35,798 nucleotides of DNA from NCBI GenBank assembly GCA_027622975.1, contig JAQBVN010000024.1:1-35798 (forward strand). The letters are read 5' to 3'. Positions 1 through 9,555 of this stretch are shown here, one piece after another. The notes below the pieces were generated by a model, which did no database searches, was not told the DNA's origin, and worked only from the letters and a program-made list of their open reading frames with translations. A program made the position numbers and the translations under genes. The DNA comes from Bacteroidota bacterium (GTDB lineage: Bacteria > Bacteroidota > Bacteroidia > Flavobacteriales_D > Sanyastnellaceae). How positions within the stretch are numbered: position 1 is the first letter of the stretch; each line of letters begins with the position of its first letter.

Positions 1-178
1 TGGGCCACTGCGCGTACGCCCAGTAGGTGCCGCCCACCCACGTGTGCAAGCGTGAACCGAGGCTTCCGCACTTGGCGTGGATTTCACGCGTCACGTCGGC
101 CCACGCCGCTTCGAACGCCGCTTCTTGGCCTTTGATCACTTGAAACACGTAGAGGATGGCGTGGGGCTTCTGAGACAT
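1..178 (-). CDS. ABM-like (antibiotic biosynthesis monooxygenase family) protein, 3' end cut off
   Basis: Reading the minus strand from ATG at 178 gives 59 residues before the window edge, beginning MSQKPHAILYVFQVIKGQEA and continuing with a helix rich in Ala and Glu, then an HTWVGGTYWAYAQW stretch. This is the layout of small dimeric alpha/beta-barrel proteins of the ABM family: a first strand, a 'KGQEAAFEAAW' helix, then a second strand. Family members are monooxygenases or unknown stress proteins of about 100 residues, so roughly half is visible. It lies 30 bp behind the secreted Cys-rich protein on the same strand and may be co-transcribed. No catalytic assignment is possible. The family guess rests on the N-terminal pattern only. 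Confidence 0.6.
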   Translation of the reverse strand, partial: MSQKPHAILYVFQVIKGQEAAFEAAWADVTREIHAKCGSLGSRLHTWVGGTYWAYAQWP

Positions 179-208
179 GGGATGGGTTTGGACCCAAAAT
201 TACACCAC

Positions 209-1954
209 TCAACACGTCGAACTGAACGCCGACAGCACCATCAGCAAGTCCGCCACGTTCAGCGCGTCGTCCCCGTTGACGTCCACGTCGCACCCCGAGG
301 TGCATCCAAAACTGCCAAGCAACAACAGCACATCCGCCACCGAGACGACGCCGTCCTCGTTGAGGTCCTCGGGGCAGGAGTTGGGCTCGGGAATGGTGTT
401 GCACAGCCCCACCAATTCGATGTCGCACACCGTCGTCAGCCCGTCCGACGTCCAGTAGCCGTTGGTGATCTTGACTTGCCACCCACCCTCGCCCGACAAT
501 CCGCCTTCGCTCACGTCAAATTCGAGCAAGGCGCTTCCGTCCGGCTCGTACAAGAATCCGGGATAAAACGTGTAATCGCCGAGGTATTGGCACTCCACGG
601 GCGGGTCGTAAAAGAACCCTCCAAACGCGATGCAGCTCCCGTCCGGAGCATCGACACGGATGACCATGTCGTTGACCGACGTGGCGTCGTTGGACACGCC
701 GTCCCACGACGTGATGTGCAAACGAAGGGAATCGAGCTGACCGGCGCCGTAGTGGTTCACGGCGGTGGTGCTTTGGCCTCCGTCAAGGGTTGCCTCGAAA
801 TGGTAGAACTCGTCGCACGCGCAGAATCCGTTGAGTTGGGGATACTCGCACAGCCCGTCGTCCAAGGTGGCGGTCAGCTCGTAGTTGCACGCGGCCGGGT
901 CGGTGCATCCGTAGCAATCGTAATTGCAGCTCGCGTCGTCGGTGAGGGCGGTGCTGTCGAAGTTGCAGGCCGTCGCGTCGGTGCATCCGTAGTTGGCCCC
1001 CACGCAAAATGGGATGTCCAGCTGGTAGCCGTAATCCCCACCCTCTGCGATGACGGTGCCGTCGTCGTGGACGAACGTGAACCACCCCTGGCCGTACGCG
1101 CAGCACATGCCGTCGCCCGACCAATCGAAGAACTTGATTTCGTAGCAGCCCGGAGGCAGGCAAATGTCGTGGACGTAGGTGGAGTCGGCGACCGGATAGT
1201 TGCCGTCGTAAATCACCGTTCCAGTGTAGATGTTCTCCACTTGCCATTGGGTTTCGAACGGGTAGTCGTCCGTGTGGATGGACAACGTGAGCCCTTGACC
1301 GTTGGTGATGCACGAACCGTCGTCCACGGTCGCCGTCGGCTCGTAGTTGCAGTTGGTGGGCTCCATGCATCCTCCGCACGATTCGTTGCTCCCGCCACAT
1401 TCCCCGCAGTCGTCAAACACCGTGCACGAGCCGTCGTCGACCGTCACCAAGGGATCGTAGTTGCAGGCCGTCGCGTCCGTGCACCCGAGGCACGTGTAAT
1501 CGCAGATGCCGCCTTCGAGGGTGGCCGTCGCGTCGAAGTTGCACGCCACGGGATCGAGACAGCCCACGCCACAGGCGACGTCACCGAGCGGGATGTAGTC
1601 GGTGCCCCACGAACTGCCGTCGCCTTCCGCAGCGTCGTTCAGACTTCCGTGGTAGAGTAGCGTGCCGTCGGCCGCGAACAGGTCGTAGTACGTTCCGGTC
1701 CACCCGTCGCCCGCACTGTCCGTGAGTTCCAACGTGTAGCAATCGGCGGGCAAGCACAGCGAAAACGTTCCGACCGCGCCCGTTTGGGTTGCCGCCCCCG
1801 ATCCATCCACAATGGTCCACCCCACATCCACGGTCCAAATGCCACCGCCCACCACCAGCGTTCCCTCAAACTCCTCTGTGCACTGCGCCCAAGCCCCCGC
1901 GGAGAGCACCGCGAACACCCACAACCAACTCAATTGCTTCATGTCATGACCCAT
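209..1954 (-). CDS. Secreted Cys-rich repeat protein with P-domain-like region and dockerin-like C-terminus
   Basis: 581 residues. A Sec signal peptide (about 1-23, ending AGAWA-Q) is followed by a beta-sandwich (25-127). Five copies of a Cys-rich motif of the type CTDATACNYDP-DDGSC lie at about 132-151, 158-177, 196-215, 324-343 and 350-369. A second beta-sandwich (222-318) sits between the third and fourth copies. Residues 385-518 resemble a proprotein-convertase P-domain (GGWQVKITNGYWTSDGLTT). The last 55 residues hold two dockerin-like calcium loops (DLNEDGVVSVADVLLLL and DVNGDDALNVADLLMVL) and end in Cys. The Cys motif is frequent in marine Flavobacteriales surface proteins. I see no canonical T9SS tail. 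The start could also be the ATG at 1942 (MKQLSW...). A TATTTTG -7-like element lies at 1965-1971. Function beyond adhesion or matrix binding is unknown. Confidence 0.85.
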   Translation of the reverse strand: MGHDMKQLSWLWVFAVLSAGAWAQCTEEFEGTLVVGGGIWTVDVGWTIVDGSGAATQTGAVGTFSLCLPADCYTLELTDSAGDGWTGTYYDLFAADGTLLYHGSLNDAAEGDGSSWGTDYIPLGDVACGVGCLDPVACNFDATATLEGGICDYTCLGCTDATACNYDPLVTVDDGSCTVFDDCGECGGSNESCGGCMEPTNCNYEPTATVDDGSCITNGQGLTLSIHTDDYPFETQWQVENIYTGTVIYDGNYPVADSTYVHDICLPPGCYEIKFFDWSGDGMCCAYGQGWFTFVHDDGTVIAEGGDYGYQLDIPFCVGANYGCTDATACNFDSTALTDDASCNYDCYGCTDPAACNYELTATLDDGLCEYPQLNGFCACDEFYHFEATLDGGQSTTAVNHYGAGQLDSLRLHITSWDGVSNDATSVNDMVIRVDAPDGSCIAFGGFFYDPPVECQYLGDYTFYPGFLYEPDGSALLEFDVSEGGLSGEGGWQVKITNGYWTSDGLTTVCDIELVGLCNTIPEPNSCPEDLNEDGVVSVADVLLLLGSFGCTSGCDVDVNGDDALNVADLLMVLSAFSSTC

Positions 1955-2004
1955 TTGACTTCCTCAAAATACGACGGACGTCGCCATCTCGGGTGATGCG
2001 CACC

Positions 2005-2026
2005 GTCACAATCGCGAGATTGTCAC
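2005..2026. promoter_or_regulatory. 22-bp imperfect palindrome (possible operator)
   Basis: The arms GTCACAATC and GATTGTCAC around a GCGA centre form an inverted repeat with one mismatch per arm. It lies 51 bp upstream of the Cys-rich protein start and just before the multicopper-oxidase remnant. It is compatible with a dimeric regulator site, but no family consensus was recognised. There is no T-run, so a terminator is unlikely. Confidence 0.3.
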
Positions 2027-2099
2027 ATCCATCACGTTCCGCGCACGGAATGGGTTGCAACCTGCGCGCCATAAACACGACGAATCCGTTTTAGCGCCT

Positions 2100-2379
2100 G
2101 TGCTCGAAGTCCACAAAGGCGACGTGGTGTTGGTGCCCCCGATGAGGACTGCATCCTTCATTGCCAAGTTTGAGGATTTCCCCAACCCGGAAATCTCCTA
2201 CATGTACCACTGCCACATGCTCACGCACGAGGACGGCGGTGAACACCCAAGGCCAAATCCTCGCCCAGGGTCAACTGACCACCCGTCAAGAAGTCATTGA
2301 CACCTCTCGTTGGCCCAACGGCTTGTATGTCCTGCGTCTTGTCACGGGACAGGCCGTTACCTTCGTGGTGCAACACTGA
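2100..2379 (+). pseudogene. Remnant of a multicopper oxidase with a T9SS type A tail
   Basis: In one frame from about 2100 the sequence encodes LEVHKGDVVLVPP, then FIAKFEDFPNPEISYMYHCHMLTHEDGG. This is the C-terminal copper-binding signature of CotA/CueO-like multicopper oxidases (HCH...H, type 1 and type 3 copper ligands). Right after HEDGG the meaningful frame shifts by +1 and continues as VNTQGQILAQGQL and then WPNGLYVLRLVTGQAVTFVV, the second half of a T9SS type A sorting domain, stopping at 2379. The catalytic N-terminal domains, the end of the oxidase domain and the first half of the sorting tail are missing. This is therefore a decayed gene with a large 5' loss and an internal deletion. 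The rest of 1955-2405 shows nothing else coding. The intact peroxidase gene starts 26 bp later. Confidence 0.75.
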
Positions 2380-2405
2380 CGTGCCCGAGGAGGGCACTCC
2401 CTCCC

Positions 2406-3425
2406 ATGACCCAGCGCACAACACTTTGGATCTTTCATGGCTTGGCCAGTTGGTCCTTGCTGACGGCATGCAGGCCGGGCGACGAGGCGTTCACGGTGGC
2501 GGACGTTCGCGAAGTTCCTTCGCATTTCCCGACCTACGCCGAGCATGAAGAGAACGTCCTGAACGAGGCCAAGTGGGAACTCGGCCGCCACCTCTTCTTC
2601 GACGAACGGCTGGGTGCCGACGGAGCCTTGAGTTGCGCCAGTTGCCACGTCCCTGGACTCGCGTTTTCCGACAGCCTTCCGACGTCCTTCGGTTCGGATG
2701 GAGCTTTGGGGTTCCGCAACGCCCCTGCACTTGTGAACATGGCGTGGCAGCCTCGATTTCACCGCGAAGGAGGCATCTCGACGTTGGAGGCCCAGGTCCT
2801 CGCCCCCGTGCAAGATCCGCTCGAATTCAACCGTGACGTGGTGGAAGCCGTGGAGCAGTTGGCTGGCGACGAGCAATACCAAGCGTGGGCTGAGGAAGGG
2901 TTTGGGCGACCGTTTGACGCGTACGTCATGACTAGGGCCCTTGCGGCGTTTGAACGCACCCTCATCAGTGGCACGTCGCGGTACGACTTTTGGCTCCAAG
3001 GCAAATCTGAGACACTCAACCCGAGCGAGTTGCGAGGAATGGCGTTGTTCGAGGACCTCGAATGCGCGGGATGCCACTCGGACGTTTGGTTGACCGACTT
3101 CGAAACCCACAACAACGGACTGTACGAGGAGTACCTCGACCCCGGAGCGTTTCGTTTGACGTTCGACAGCGCAGATGTCGGCGCCTTCAAAACGCCCACG
3201 CTTCGAAACGTCGCGTTCACGGCGCCGTACATGTTTGACGGCTCGTTGGCCACGCTCGAGGAGGTGGTGGACCACTACATCGCTGGCGGCAACCAACACC
3301 CCAACCAAGACCCGAGGATTCAACCGCGCGAGGTCAGCGCCCAGGACCGAGAAGACTTGGTGGCGTTTTTGAATGCGCTTTCCGACGAGGCGTTCGTGGC
3401 GTGGGCCGCCGGATTGCGCCCTTGA
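2406..3425 (+). CDS. Di-haem cytochrome c peroxidase, lipoprotein
   Basis: 339 residues. The start chosen at 2406 gives a lipoprotein signal (LASWSLLTAC, lipid Cys22); the frame stays open upstream to a TTG at 2310 without a better signal. Two haem c motifs are visible: CASCH (77-81) and CAGCH (220-224), in the order typical of the bacterial CCP/MauG family. The family reduces hydrogen peroxide with electrons from small c-type cytochromes or copper proteins in the periplasm. The conserved FKTPTLRNVAFTAPYMFDGS block follows the second haem. A purine-rich GAGGAGG lies about 15 nt upstream. It is convergent with katG, sharing a 70-bp gap that holds the katG terminator. With KatG and OxyR it forms a peroxide-defence cluster. 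A second CCP lies at 21441. Confidence 0.92.
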   Translation: MTQRTTLWIFHGLASWSLLTACRPGDEAFTVADVREVPSHFPTYAEHEENVLNEAKWELGRHLFFDERLGADGALSCASCHVPGLAFSDSLPTSFGSDGALGFRNAPALVNMAWQPRFHREGGISTLEAQVLAPVQDPLEFNRDVVEAVEQLAGDEQYQAWAEEGFGRPFDAYVMTRALAAFERTLISGTSRYDFWLQGKSETLNPSELRGMALFEDLECAGCHSDVWLTDFETHNNGLYEEYLDPGAFRLTFDSADVGAFKTPTLRNVAFTAPYMFDGSLATLEEVVDHYIAGGNQHPNQDPRIQPREVSAQDREDLVAFLNALSDEAFVAWAAGLRP

Positions 3426-3444
3426 CGGGGAGAATCAGGGATGC

Positions 3445-3475
3445 AAAAAAGCGCCGGAGCGAGGCCCCGGCGCTT
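3445..3475 (-). terminator. Intrinsic terminator of katG
   Basis: On the minus strand a 9-bp perfect stem (AAGCGCCGG / CCGGCGCTT) with a 9-nt loop is followed by six T (A run at 3445-3450 on the plus strand). It begins 21 nt after the katG stop codon. Confidence 0.85.
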
Positions 3476-3495
3476 GAATCGCAGTGGAGAGAGGG

Positions 3496-5856
<2,361 letters not shown>

Positions 5857-5866
5857 TCGAAAACCG

Positions 5867-5874
5867 TACGTTTG
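5867..5874 (+). promoter_or_regulatory. oxyR -7 element
   Basis: TACGTTTG matches TAnnTTTG exactly and lies 19 nt before the oxyR ATG. No clear TTG is seen at the -33 position, as expected for a regulated promoter. The OxyR-like palindrome begins at the next base, so a bound dimer would cover the start point. Confidence 0.55.
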
Positions 5875-5893
5875 TGATAGAAAACATCTATCA
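5875..5893. promoter_or_regulatory. OxyR-like operator (TGATAG-N7-CTATCA)
   Basis: A perfect 6-bp inverted repeat with a 7-nt centre contains the ATAG-N7-CTAT core of known OxyR sites. It touches the oxyR start codon at 5894 and lies just upstream of the divergent katG promoter. Only one ATAG/CTAT pair is evident; the neighbouring half-sites expected of the full tetramer site are not. Position suggests autorepression of oxyR combined with activation of katG (inference). Confidence 0.65.
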
Positions 5894-6835
5894 ATGACGC
5901 TTCAACAGTTGAGGTACGTGCACGCTGTGGCGACAGAAAAGCATTTCGGGAAGGCGGCGGCCCTTTGCAGGGTGTCGCAACCCACCTTGTCCATGCAGCT
6001 GAAAAAGCTGGAAATGGAGGTTGGGTCTCCTTTGTTTGACCGGAGTCAGCAGCCCATTGCTTTGACCGAGGTGGGCCAACAAGTGCACACCAGGGCCCTT
6101 CGCATCCTGGAAGAATTGGAAGGGTTGTCCGATTGGATGCAAGGGGCAACGGAACGGGTGGATGGCTTCGTTCGGCTTGCGCTTTTGCCTACGCTCGCTC
6201 CTTCCCTTCTGCCGAGGTTGATGCCTCTTCTTTTGACGCAATTCCCCAAACTCGAAGTCGAAGTGCTGGAGCGAACCACAGGAGACATGCTTCAAGATTT
6301 GGAGCGAGGCACCGTGGACGCAGGCATCTTGGCAACCCCCCTCCCCGACGACTCCCTTCGGACCATCCCTGTGTTCATGGAGCCCCTGTTCGCCTACGTG
6401 CACGAGCAACATCCCGCGGCCGCAATCCCAAGCGGTCAAGTGACCGCCGAAGACTTGCCGGTGGAAACCATGTTGTTGCTGGAAGAGGGGCACTGCTTCC
6501 GTTCGCAAGCGCTGCAACTTTGTGGCTCGTCTGACCGAGGAACCAACCTCGGGTACCGTTGCGAAAGCGGATCCCTGGAAACATTGAAACGACTGGTTCG
6601 GGAAACCGGAGGAAGCACCCTGATCCCTGGATTGGAGGCCCTTGGGTTGCCCGACGACGTCCACGTGCGTGCGTTCAACGCACCCCAACCGGCCCGCGAA
6701 GTTTCGCTTGTGGTCCGGCAGAACTACCACCGAGAAGCCTTGCTACACGGCTTGAAGGACGCAATCATGAGGGCCGTACCTCAAGACTACCGAGCCTTCC
6801 CCAATTACCGCAGGTTGCCTTGGCAACCCCTCTAA
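5894..6835 (+). CDS. oxyR: LysR-type peroxide regulator OxyR
   Basis: 313 residues. An N-terminal winged HTH (about 1-60, MTLQQLRYVHAVATEKHFGKAA...SQPTLSMQLKKLE) is followed by a LysR substrate/redox domain. The redox pair is present with exact E. coli-like spacing: Cys201 and Cys210 in EEGHCFRSQALQLC, equivalent to Cys199 and Cys208, which form the disulphide that switches OxyR on. The ATG at 5894 was chosen because it starts the HTH; the frame is open further upstream without similarity. The gene is divergent from katG with a 97-bp gap containing both promoters and an OxyR-like palindrome. A short perfect hairpin overlaps its last codons. Likely targets in view are katG and itself; control of the two peroxidases or dps is only inferred. 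Confidence 0.95.
   Translation: MTLQQLRYVHAVATEKHFGKAAALCRVSQPTLSMQLKKLEMEVGSPLFDRSQQPIALTEVGQQVHTRALRILEELEGLSDWMQGATERVDGFVRLALLPTLAPSLLPRLMPLLLTQFPKLEVEVLERTTGDMLQDLERGTVDAGILATPLPDDSLRTIPVFMEPLFAYVHEQHPAAAIPSGQVTAEDLPVETMLLLEEGHCFRSQALQLCGSSDRGTNLGYRCESGSLETLKRLVRETGGSTLIPGLEALGLPDDVHVRAFNAPQPAREVSLVVRQNYHREALLHGLKDAIMRAVPQDYRAFPNYRRLPWQPL
6813..6828 (+). other. Perfect hairpin overlapping the oxyR 3' end
   Basis: GGTTGCC-TT-GGCAACC is a 7-bp perfect stem ending 5 nt before the oxyR stop codon. No T-run follows, so it is at most a weak terminator or an mRNA 3'-end stabiliser. The next gene has its own promoter-like element just downstream. Confidence 0.35.
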
Positions 6836-6852
6836 ACTTGCATCTTTGGGAC

Positions 6853-7674
6853 ATGAAACACGCTTGGAGTCTTTTGCTGCTTGGGATGTCCCTCGTCGTT
6901 GCAGGATGTTCATCCCTTGACACGCGTTCTGCAAGAGTTGAATCTTCAGACACCCTCACCGTGCTCGCCTCGAGGCTTTTTGAAAGCCGGACCTACGAGA
7001 CGTACTTGGATTCTTTGGCTCACCCATCGGTCCTCCACTGGGTCAACGCATCCTGGTTGGATTCGACCGGCATTGAGGACGCCCTGGCACAAGCCGACGG
7101 TGTGCTCCTGACCGGTGGGGCAGACATCCATCCTTCACGCTACCACCAAACGGCTGACACGGTGTTGTGCGGAGACATTGATTTGGAACGAGATGCCCTT
7201 GAGCAACAGCTGCTCGCGGGGGTGCACAGACTTCGCCTCCCTGTGCTGGGGATCTGCAGGGGCTTGCAGCACATGAACATTTACGAAGGAGGAAACCTGC
7301 ACCCCCATTTGCCGCTGGCACTCGGGACGGATGCGCATCGCGCGGGGACGGAAGGAAACAGCCGAGACACCCTTCACTGGGTGAGGGCCATCGTGAACCT
7401 GGACAACATGGGGATTCACGGGGCCGATTCATCCATCGTGGTTTCGCATCACCACCAAGGCATCGACCGCCTCGCACCTGAACTTGAAGCCTGGGCCACG
7501 TCTCCCGACGGGTTGATCGAAGGCATCCGTCATCGGAATCTTTCCTCTTTCCCTTGCTATGTGGGGGTGCAGTGGCATCCCGAACGATCCGCTCAGGGAC
7601 AACCGCTGGTCGAGGGCGTAGGGCGCTTTTTCGTGGCACACCTTGCCGTGCAGCGCGCTTCGAGGCAAGACTGA
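6853..7674 (+). CDS. Class I glutamine amidotransferase-like hydrolase (PuuD type), lipoprotein
   Basis: 273 residues. The ATG at 6853 yields a lipoprotein signal (LLLLGMSLVVAG-C, lipid Cys19). The rest is a peptidase C26 / gamma-glutamyl-gamma-aminobutyrate hydrolase-like fold with the complete triad: Cys135 in GICRGLQ, His242 and Glu244 in QWHPE. The TGGADIHPSRY block is also typical of the family, which hydrolyses gamma-glutamyl amide bonds. PuuD enzymes are normally cytoplasmic; here the protein is predicted to be exported and lipid-anchored, so the substrate may be an extracellular gamma-glutamyl compound or wall material (inference). It follows oxyR by 17 bp, but a CATCTTTG element 4 nt before its ATG suggests its own, perhaps leaderless, transcript. 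It converges with the small lipoprotein gene 10 bp away. Confidence 0.88.
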   Translation: MKHAWSLLLLGMSLVVAGCSSLDTRSARVESSDTLTVLASRLFESRTYETYLDSLAHPSVLHWVNASWLDSTGIEDALAQADGVLLTGGADIHPSRYHQTADTVLCGDIDLERDALEQQLLAGVHRLRLPVLGICRGLQHMNIYEGGNLHPHLPLALGTDAHRAGTEGNSRDTLHWVRAIVNLDNMGIHGADSSIVVSHHHQGIDRLAPELEAWATSPDGLIEGIRHRNLSSFPCYVGVQWHPERSAQGQPLVEGVGRFFVAHLAVQRASRQD

Positions 7675-7684
7675 GTTCGTGAGC

Positions 7685-7981
7685 TTACGGCGCCAGTTCG
7701 CACGCGGTCAAGGTCACGATGTCCCCCACCATGCAAATGCTCGCGTATCCGGTCTCTACGTGGTAGACCACGTAGAGATCCATCCCGTCCTCCGGGTCGC
7801 TCAAGAATTCACCCAAATTCAAGGGCTCCAAGACCGTCCCGTTCGCCTCGATGACCCAACCGCATCCGTCCAGCCCCGTGTAGTCGCGGAGCACGGCATT
7901 TCCGTCACGCTCGGCGCATCCGGTGCCGAACGCGGCAACCGCACACAGAACAAGGGGGAGCGCCTCAATCCCTGGTCGCAT
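7685..7981 (-). CDS. Small lipoprotein of unknown function
   Basis: 98 residues. An N-terminal lipoprotein signal (ALPLVLCAVAAFGTG-C) is followed by about 75 residues with a VLRDYTGLDGCGWVI segment, a pattern seen in small secreted Bacteroidota proteins. The three Cys after the lipid Cys could form disulphides. The start codon lies inside the last codons of the stomatin gene (17-nt overlap), so the two are almost certainly translated from one mRNA. No catalytic motif is visible; function unknown. Confidence 0.75.
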   Translation of the reverse strand: MRPGIEALPLVLCAVAAFGTGCAERDGNAVLRDYTGLDGCGWVIEANGTVLEPLNLGEFLSDPEDGMDLYVVYHVETGYASICMVGDIVTLTACELAP

Positions 7982-8960
7982 TCATCAATTCCTTGATGCC
8001 GCCCACGCTGCTCATCAAGCCGCTCGCTTCGTAGGGCATGAAGACCGTCTTGGATCCTGCGCCGCCTTCGCGGAGGACTTGGTCCATCATCTCGATGTAC
8101 TTCACCGCGATGAGGTATTGGGTGGGGTCGGCCTTGGACGTCTCGACGGCAGCGGCGATGCGGCGGATGGCTTCCGCCTCAGCCTCAGCCACGGCCAACC
8201 GGGCCTGCGCCTCCCCTTCTGCTTTGAGGATTCGAGCTTGCTTGTGGCCCTCGGCTTGGTTGATGTCCGCGCCCTTGCGGCCTTCCGCCTCGAGGATGGC
8301 GGCCGTCTTGGTTCCTTCCGCTTCGATGATTTGGGCGCGACGGGTGCGCTCGGCACGCATCTGCTTTTCCATCGCCTCCTTGATGTCCGTCGGCGGGTTG
8401 ATGTCCTGCAACTCCACGCGGTTCACCTTCACCCCCCACTTGTTGGTGGCTTCATCAAGGATGGTGCGCAGCTTCATGTTGATGGTGTCACGTGAGGTCA
8501 GGCACTCGTCCAGCTCGAGCTCCCCGATGACGTTTCGAAGCGTCGTTTGGGTGAGCTTTTCAATCGCGTTGGGGAGGTTGTTGATCTCGTACACCGATTT
8601 GACGGGGTCGGTGATTTGGAAGTAAATCAACGCGTTGATCTCCGTCACCACGTTGTCCTTGGTGATCACCCCCTGCTTCGGAAAGTCAAACACCGTCTCC
8701 CGCAAATCCACGCGGTCGCGCATGCGATACTGTGTCACCCGCATCCCGTCGGGTGTCTCCCCGGACATGCGCCAAACAATGTCACGAGGGCGATCGATGA
8801 TGGGAATGATGATGTTGATCCCGGCATTCAGGGTGCTGCGGTATTTGCCGAGTCGTTCAATCACCATGCTTTCACTTTGTCTGACAATCCGGACGCCTTT
8901 GACGACGATGACAATGGCGAGCAACAAAAAAATCAGGGCGAGGATGGTGGTGGCATTCAT
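7965..8960 (-). CDS. SPFH/stomatin-like membrane protein (paraslipin/QmcA type)
   Basis: 331 residues. One N-terminal membrane helix (about 5-22) is followed by an SPFH/band 7 domain (VIERLGKYRSTLNAGINIIIPIIDRPR) up to about 190. A long Ala/Glu-rich coiled coil (KQMRAERTRRAQIIEAEGTK and onward, about 200-270) leads to a C-terminal tail FMPYEASGLMSSVGGIKELM. Stomatin-like proteins form ring or cage assemblies that organise membrane microdomains. Their best-known bacterial partner is NfeD, whose gene lies 76 bp upstream on the same strand. A small lipoprotein gene overlaps the 3' end. The three genes probably form one operon for membrane or envelope stress homeostasis. Confidence 0.94.
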   Translation of the reverse strand: MNATTILALIFLLLAIVIVVKGVRIVRQSESMVIERLGKYRSTLNAGINIIIPIIDRPRDIVWRMSGETPDGMRVTQYRMRDRVDLRETVFDFPKQGVITKDNVVTEINALIYFQITDPVKSVYEINNLPNAIEKLTQTTLRNVIGELELDECLTSRDTINMKLRTILDEATNKWGVKVNRVELQDINPPTDIKEAMEKQMRAERTRRAQIIEAEGTKTAAILEAEGRKGADINQAEGHKQARILKAEGEAQARLAVAEAEAEAIRRIAAAVETSKADPTQYLIAVKYIEMMDQVLREGGAGSKTVFMPYEASGLMSSVGGIKELMNATRD

Positions 8961-9036
8961 GAGAAATGTGGTTTGGATGAAACAGGGAGAATCTGGTTAT
9001 TCAATCAAAGGATGGCTGACGTCGAGATGGGATGGG

Positions 9037-9495
9037 TCAAACCACAGGGGGTTGGGTCGACACCACCAAAGTGTTGCTTTCCACACGCACAATCCAAACC
9101 GCAGCATGCTCGAAAGCTTCAGCGGCTTGGTCTCGATGGACCAACGTGGCTCGCCAATCATCACCGTCAATTTTGCATCGACCCATGCCCGAATCTGCAT
9201 CAAAAGGCTGACTCACCCGACATTCCCTCCCCACCAAAGCTTCCACGCCTGACACTGCTTCATTCCCCGAAAAGGCAAACTTCATGGCGAGCGGCCGCAA
9301 AAAGACAAACGACAGCAAGCTGAACAAGGCTGCCAGTGCGAATTGAATCGTCAAACTCCAACTCAAAGATGCGGCACCCGCTGCGGCCAAGGCACCTACT
9401 CCCAAACATGCCAGCACAAAGCCAGGCACAAAGATTTCGAGGATGACCAGACCCAAGGCTACTGCCATCCATATTTGCCATACGTCCCAATGCAT
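9037..9495 (-). CDS. NfeD-like membrane protein
   Basis: 152 residues. Three or four hydrophobic helices at the N-terminus (IWMAVALGLVILEIFVPGFV and onward, to about residue 75) are followed by an OB-fold (about 85-150, containing the GVEALVGRECRVSQPFD strand). This is the short NfeD1b layout that lacks the serine-protease domain. NfeD OB-folds bind SPFH proteins, which fits the stomatin gene directly downstream. The ATG at 9495 was chosen; the open frame continues upstream without similarity. CTATCTTG, resembling a -7 element, stands 5 nt before this ATG, consistent with a leaderless start. Confidence 0.9.
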   Translation of the reverse strand: MHWDVWQIWMAVALGLVILEIFVPGFVLACLGVGALAAAGAASLSWSLTIQFALAALFSLLSFVFLRPLAMKFAFSGNEAVSGVEALVGRECRVSQPFDADSGMGRCKIDGDDWRATLVHRDQAAEAFEHAAVWIVRVESNTLVVSTQPPVV

Positions 9496-9542
9496 GCCCA
9501 CAAGATAGGACGTTGAAGTCGGTTCAGGAATGACGCAAGACG

Positions 9543-9550
9543 TACTTTTG
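9543..9550 (+). promoter_or_regulatory. -7 element of the glycosyltransferase gene
   Basis: TACTTTTG matches TAnnTTTG exactly and ends 5 nt before the GTG start at 9556. The -33 TTG is not clear (GGTTC about 17 nt upstream). Transcription would begin at or next to the start codon. Confidence 0.5.
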
Positions 9551-9555
9551 GAAAG

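Noticed and set aside
183..196. TGGGT-TTGG-ACCCA hairpin between the Cys-rich protein and the ABM-like gene
   Set aside because: Only a 5-bp stem without T-run; not convincing as a terminator.
77..1660. Long plus-strand ORF (527 aa) opposite the Cys-rich protein
   Set aside because: Low-complexity Arg/Val/His-rich translation, no family features; antisense shadow of a clearly recognisable secreted protein.
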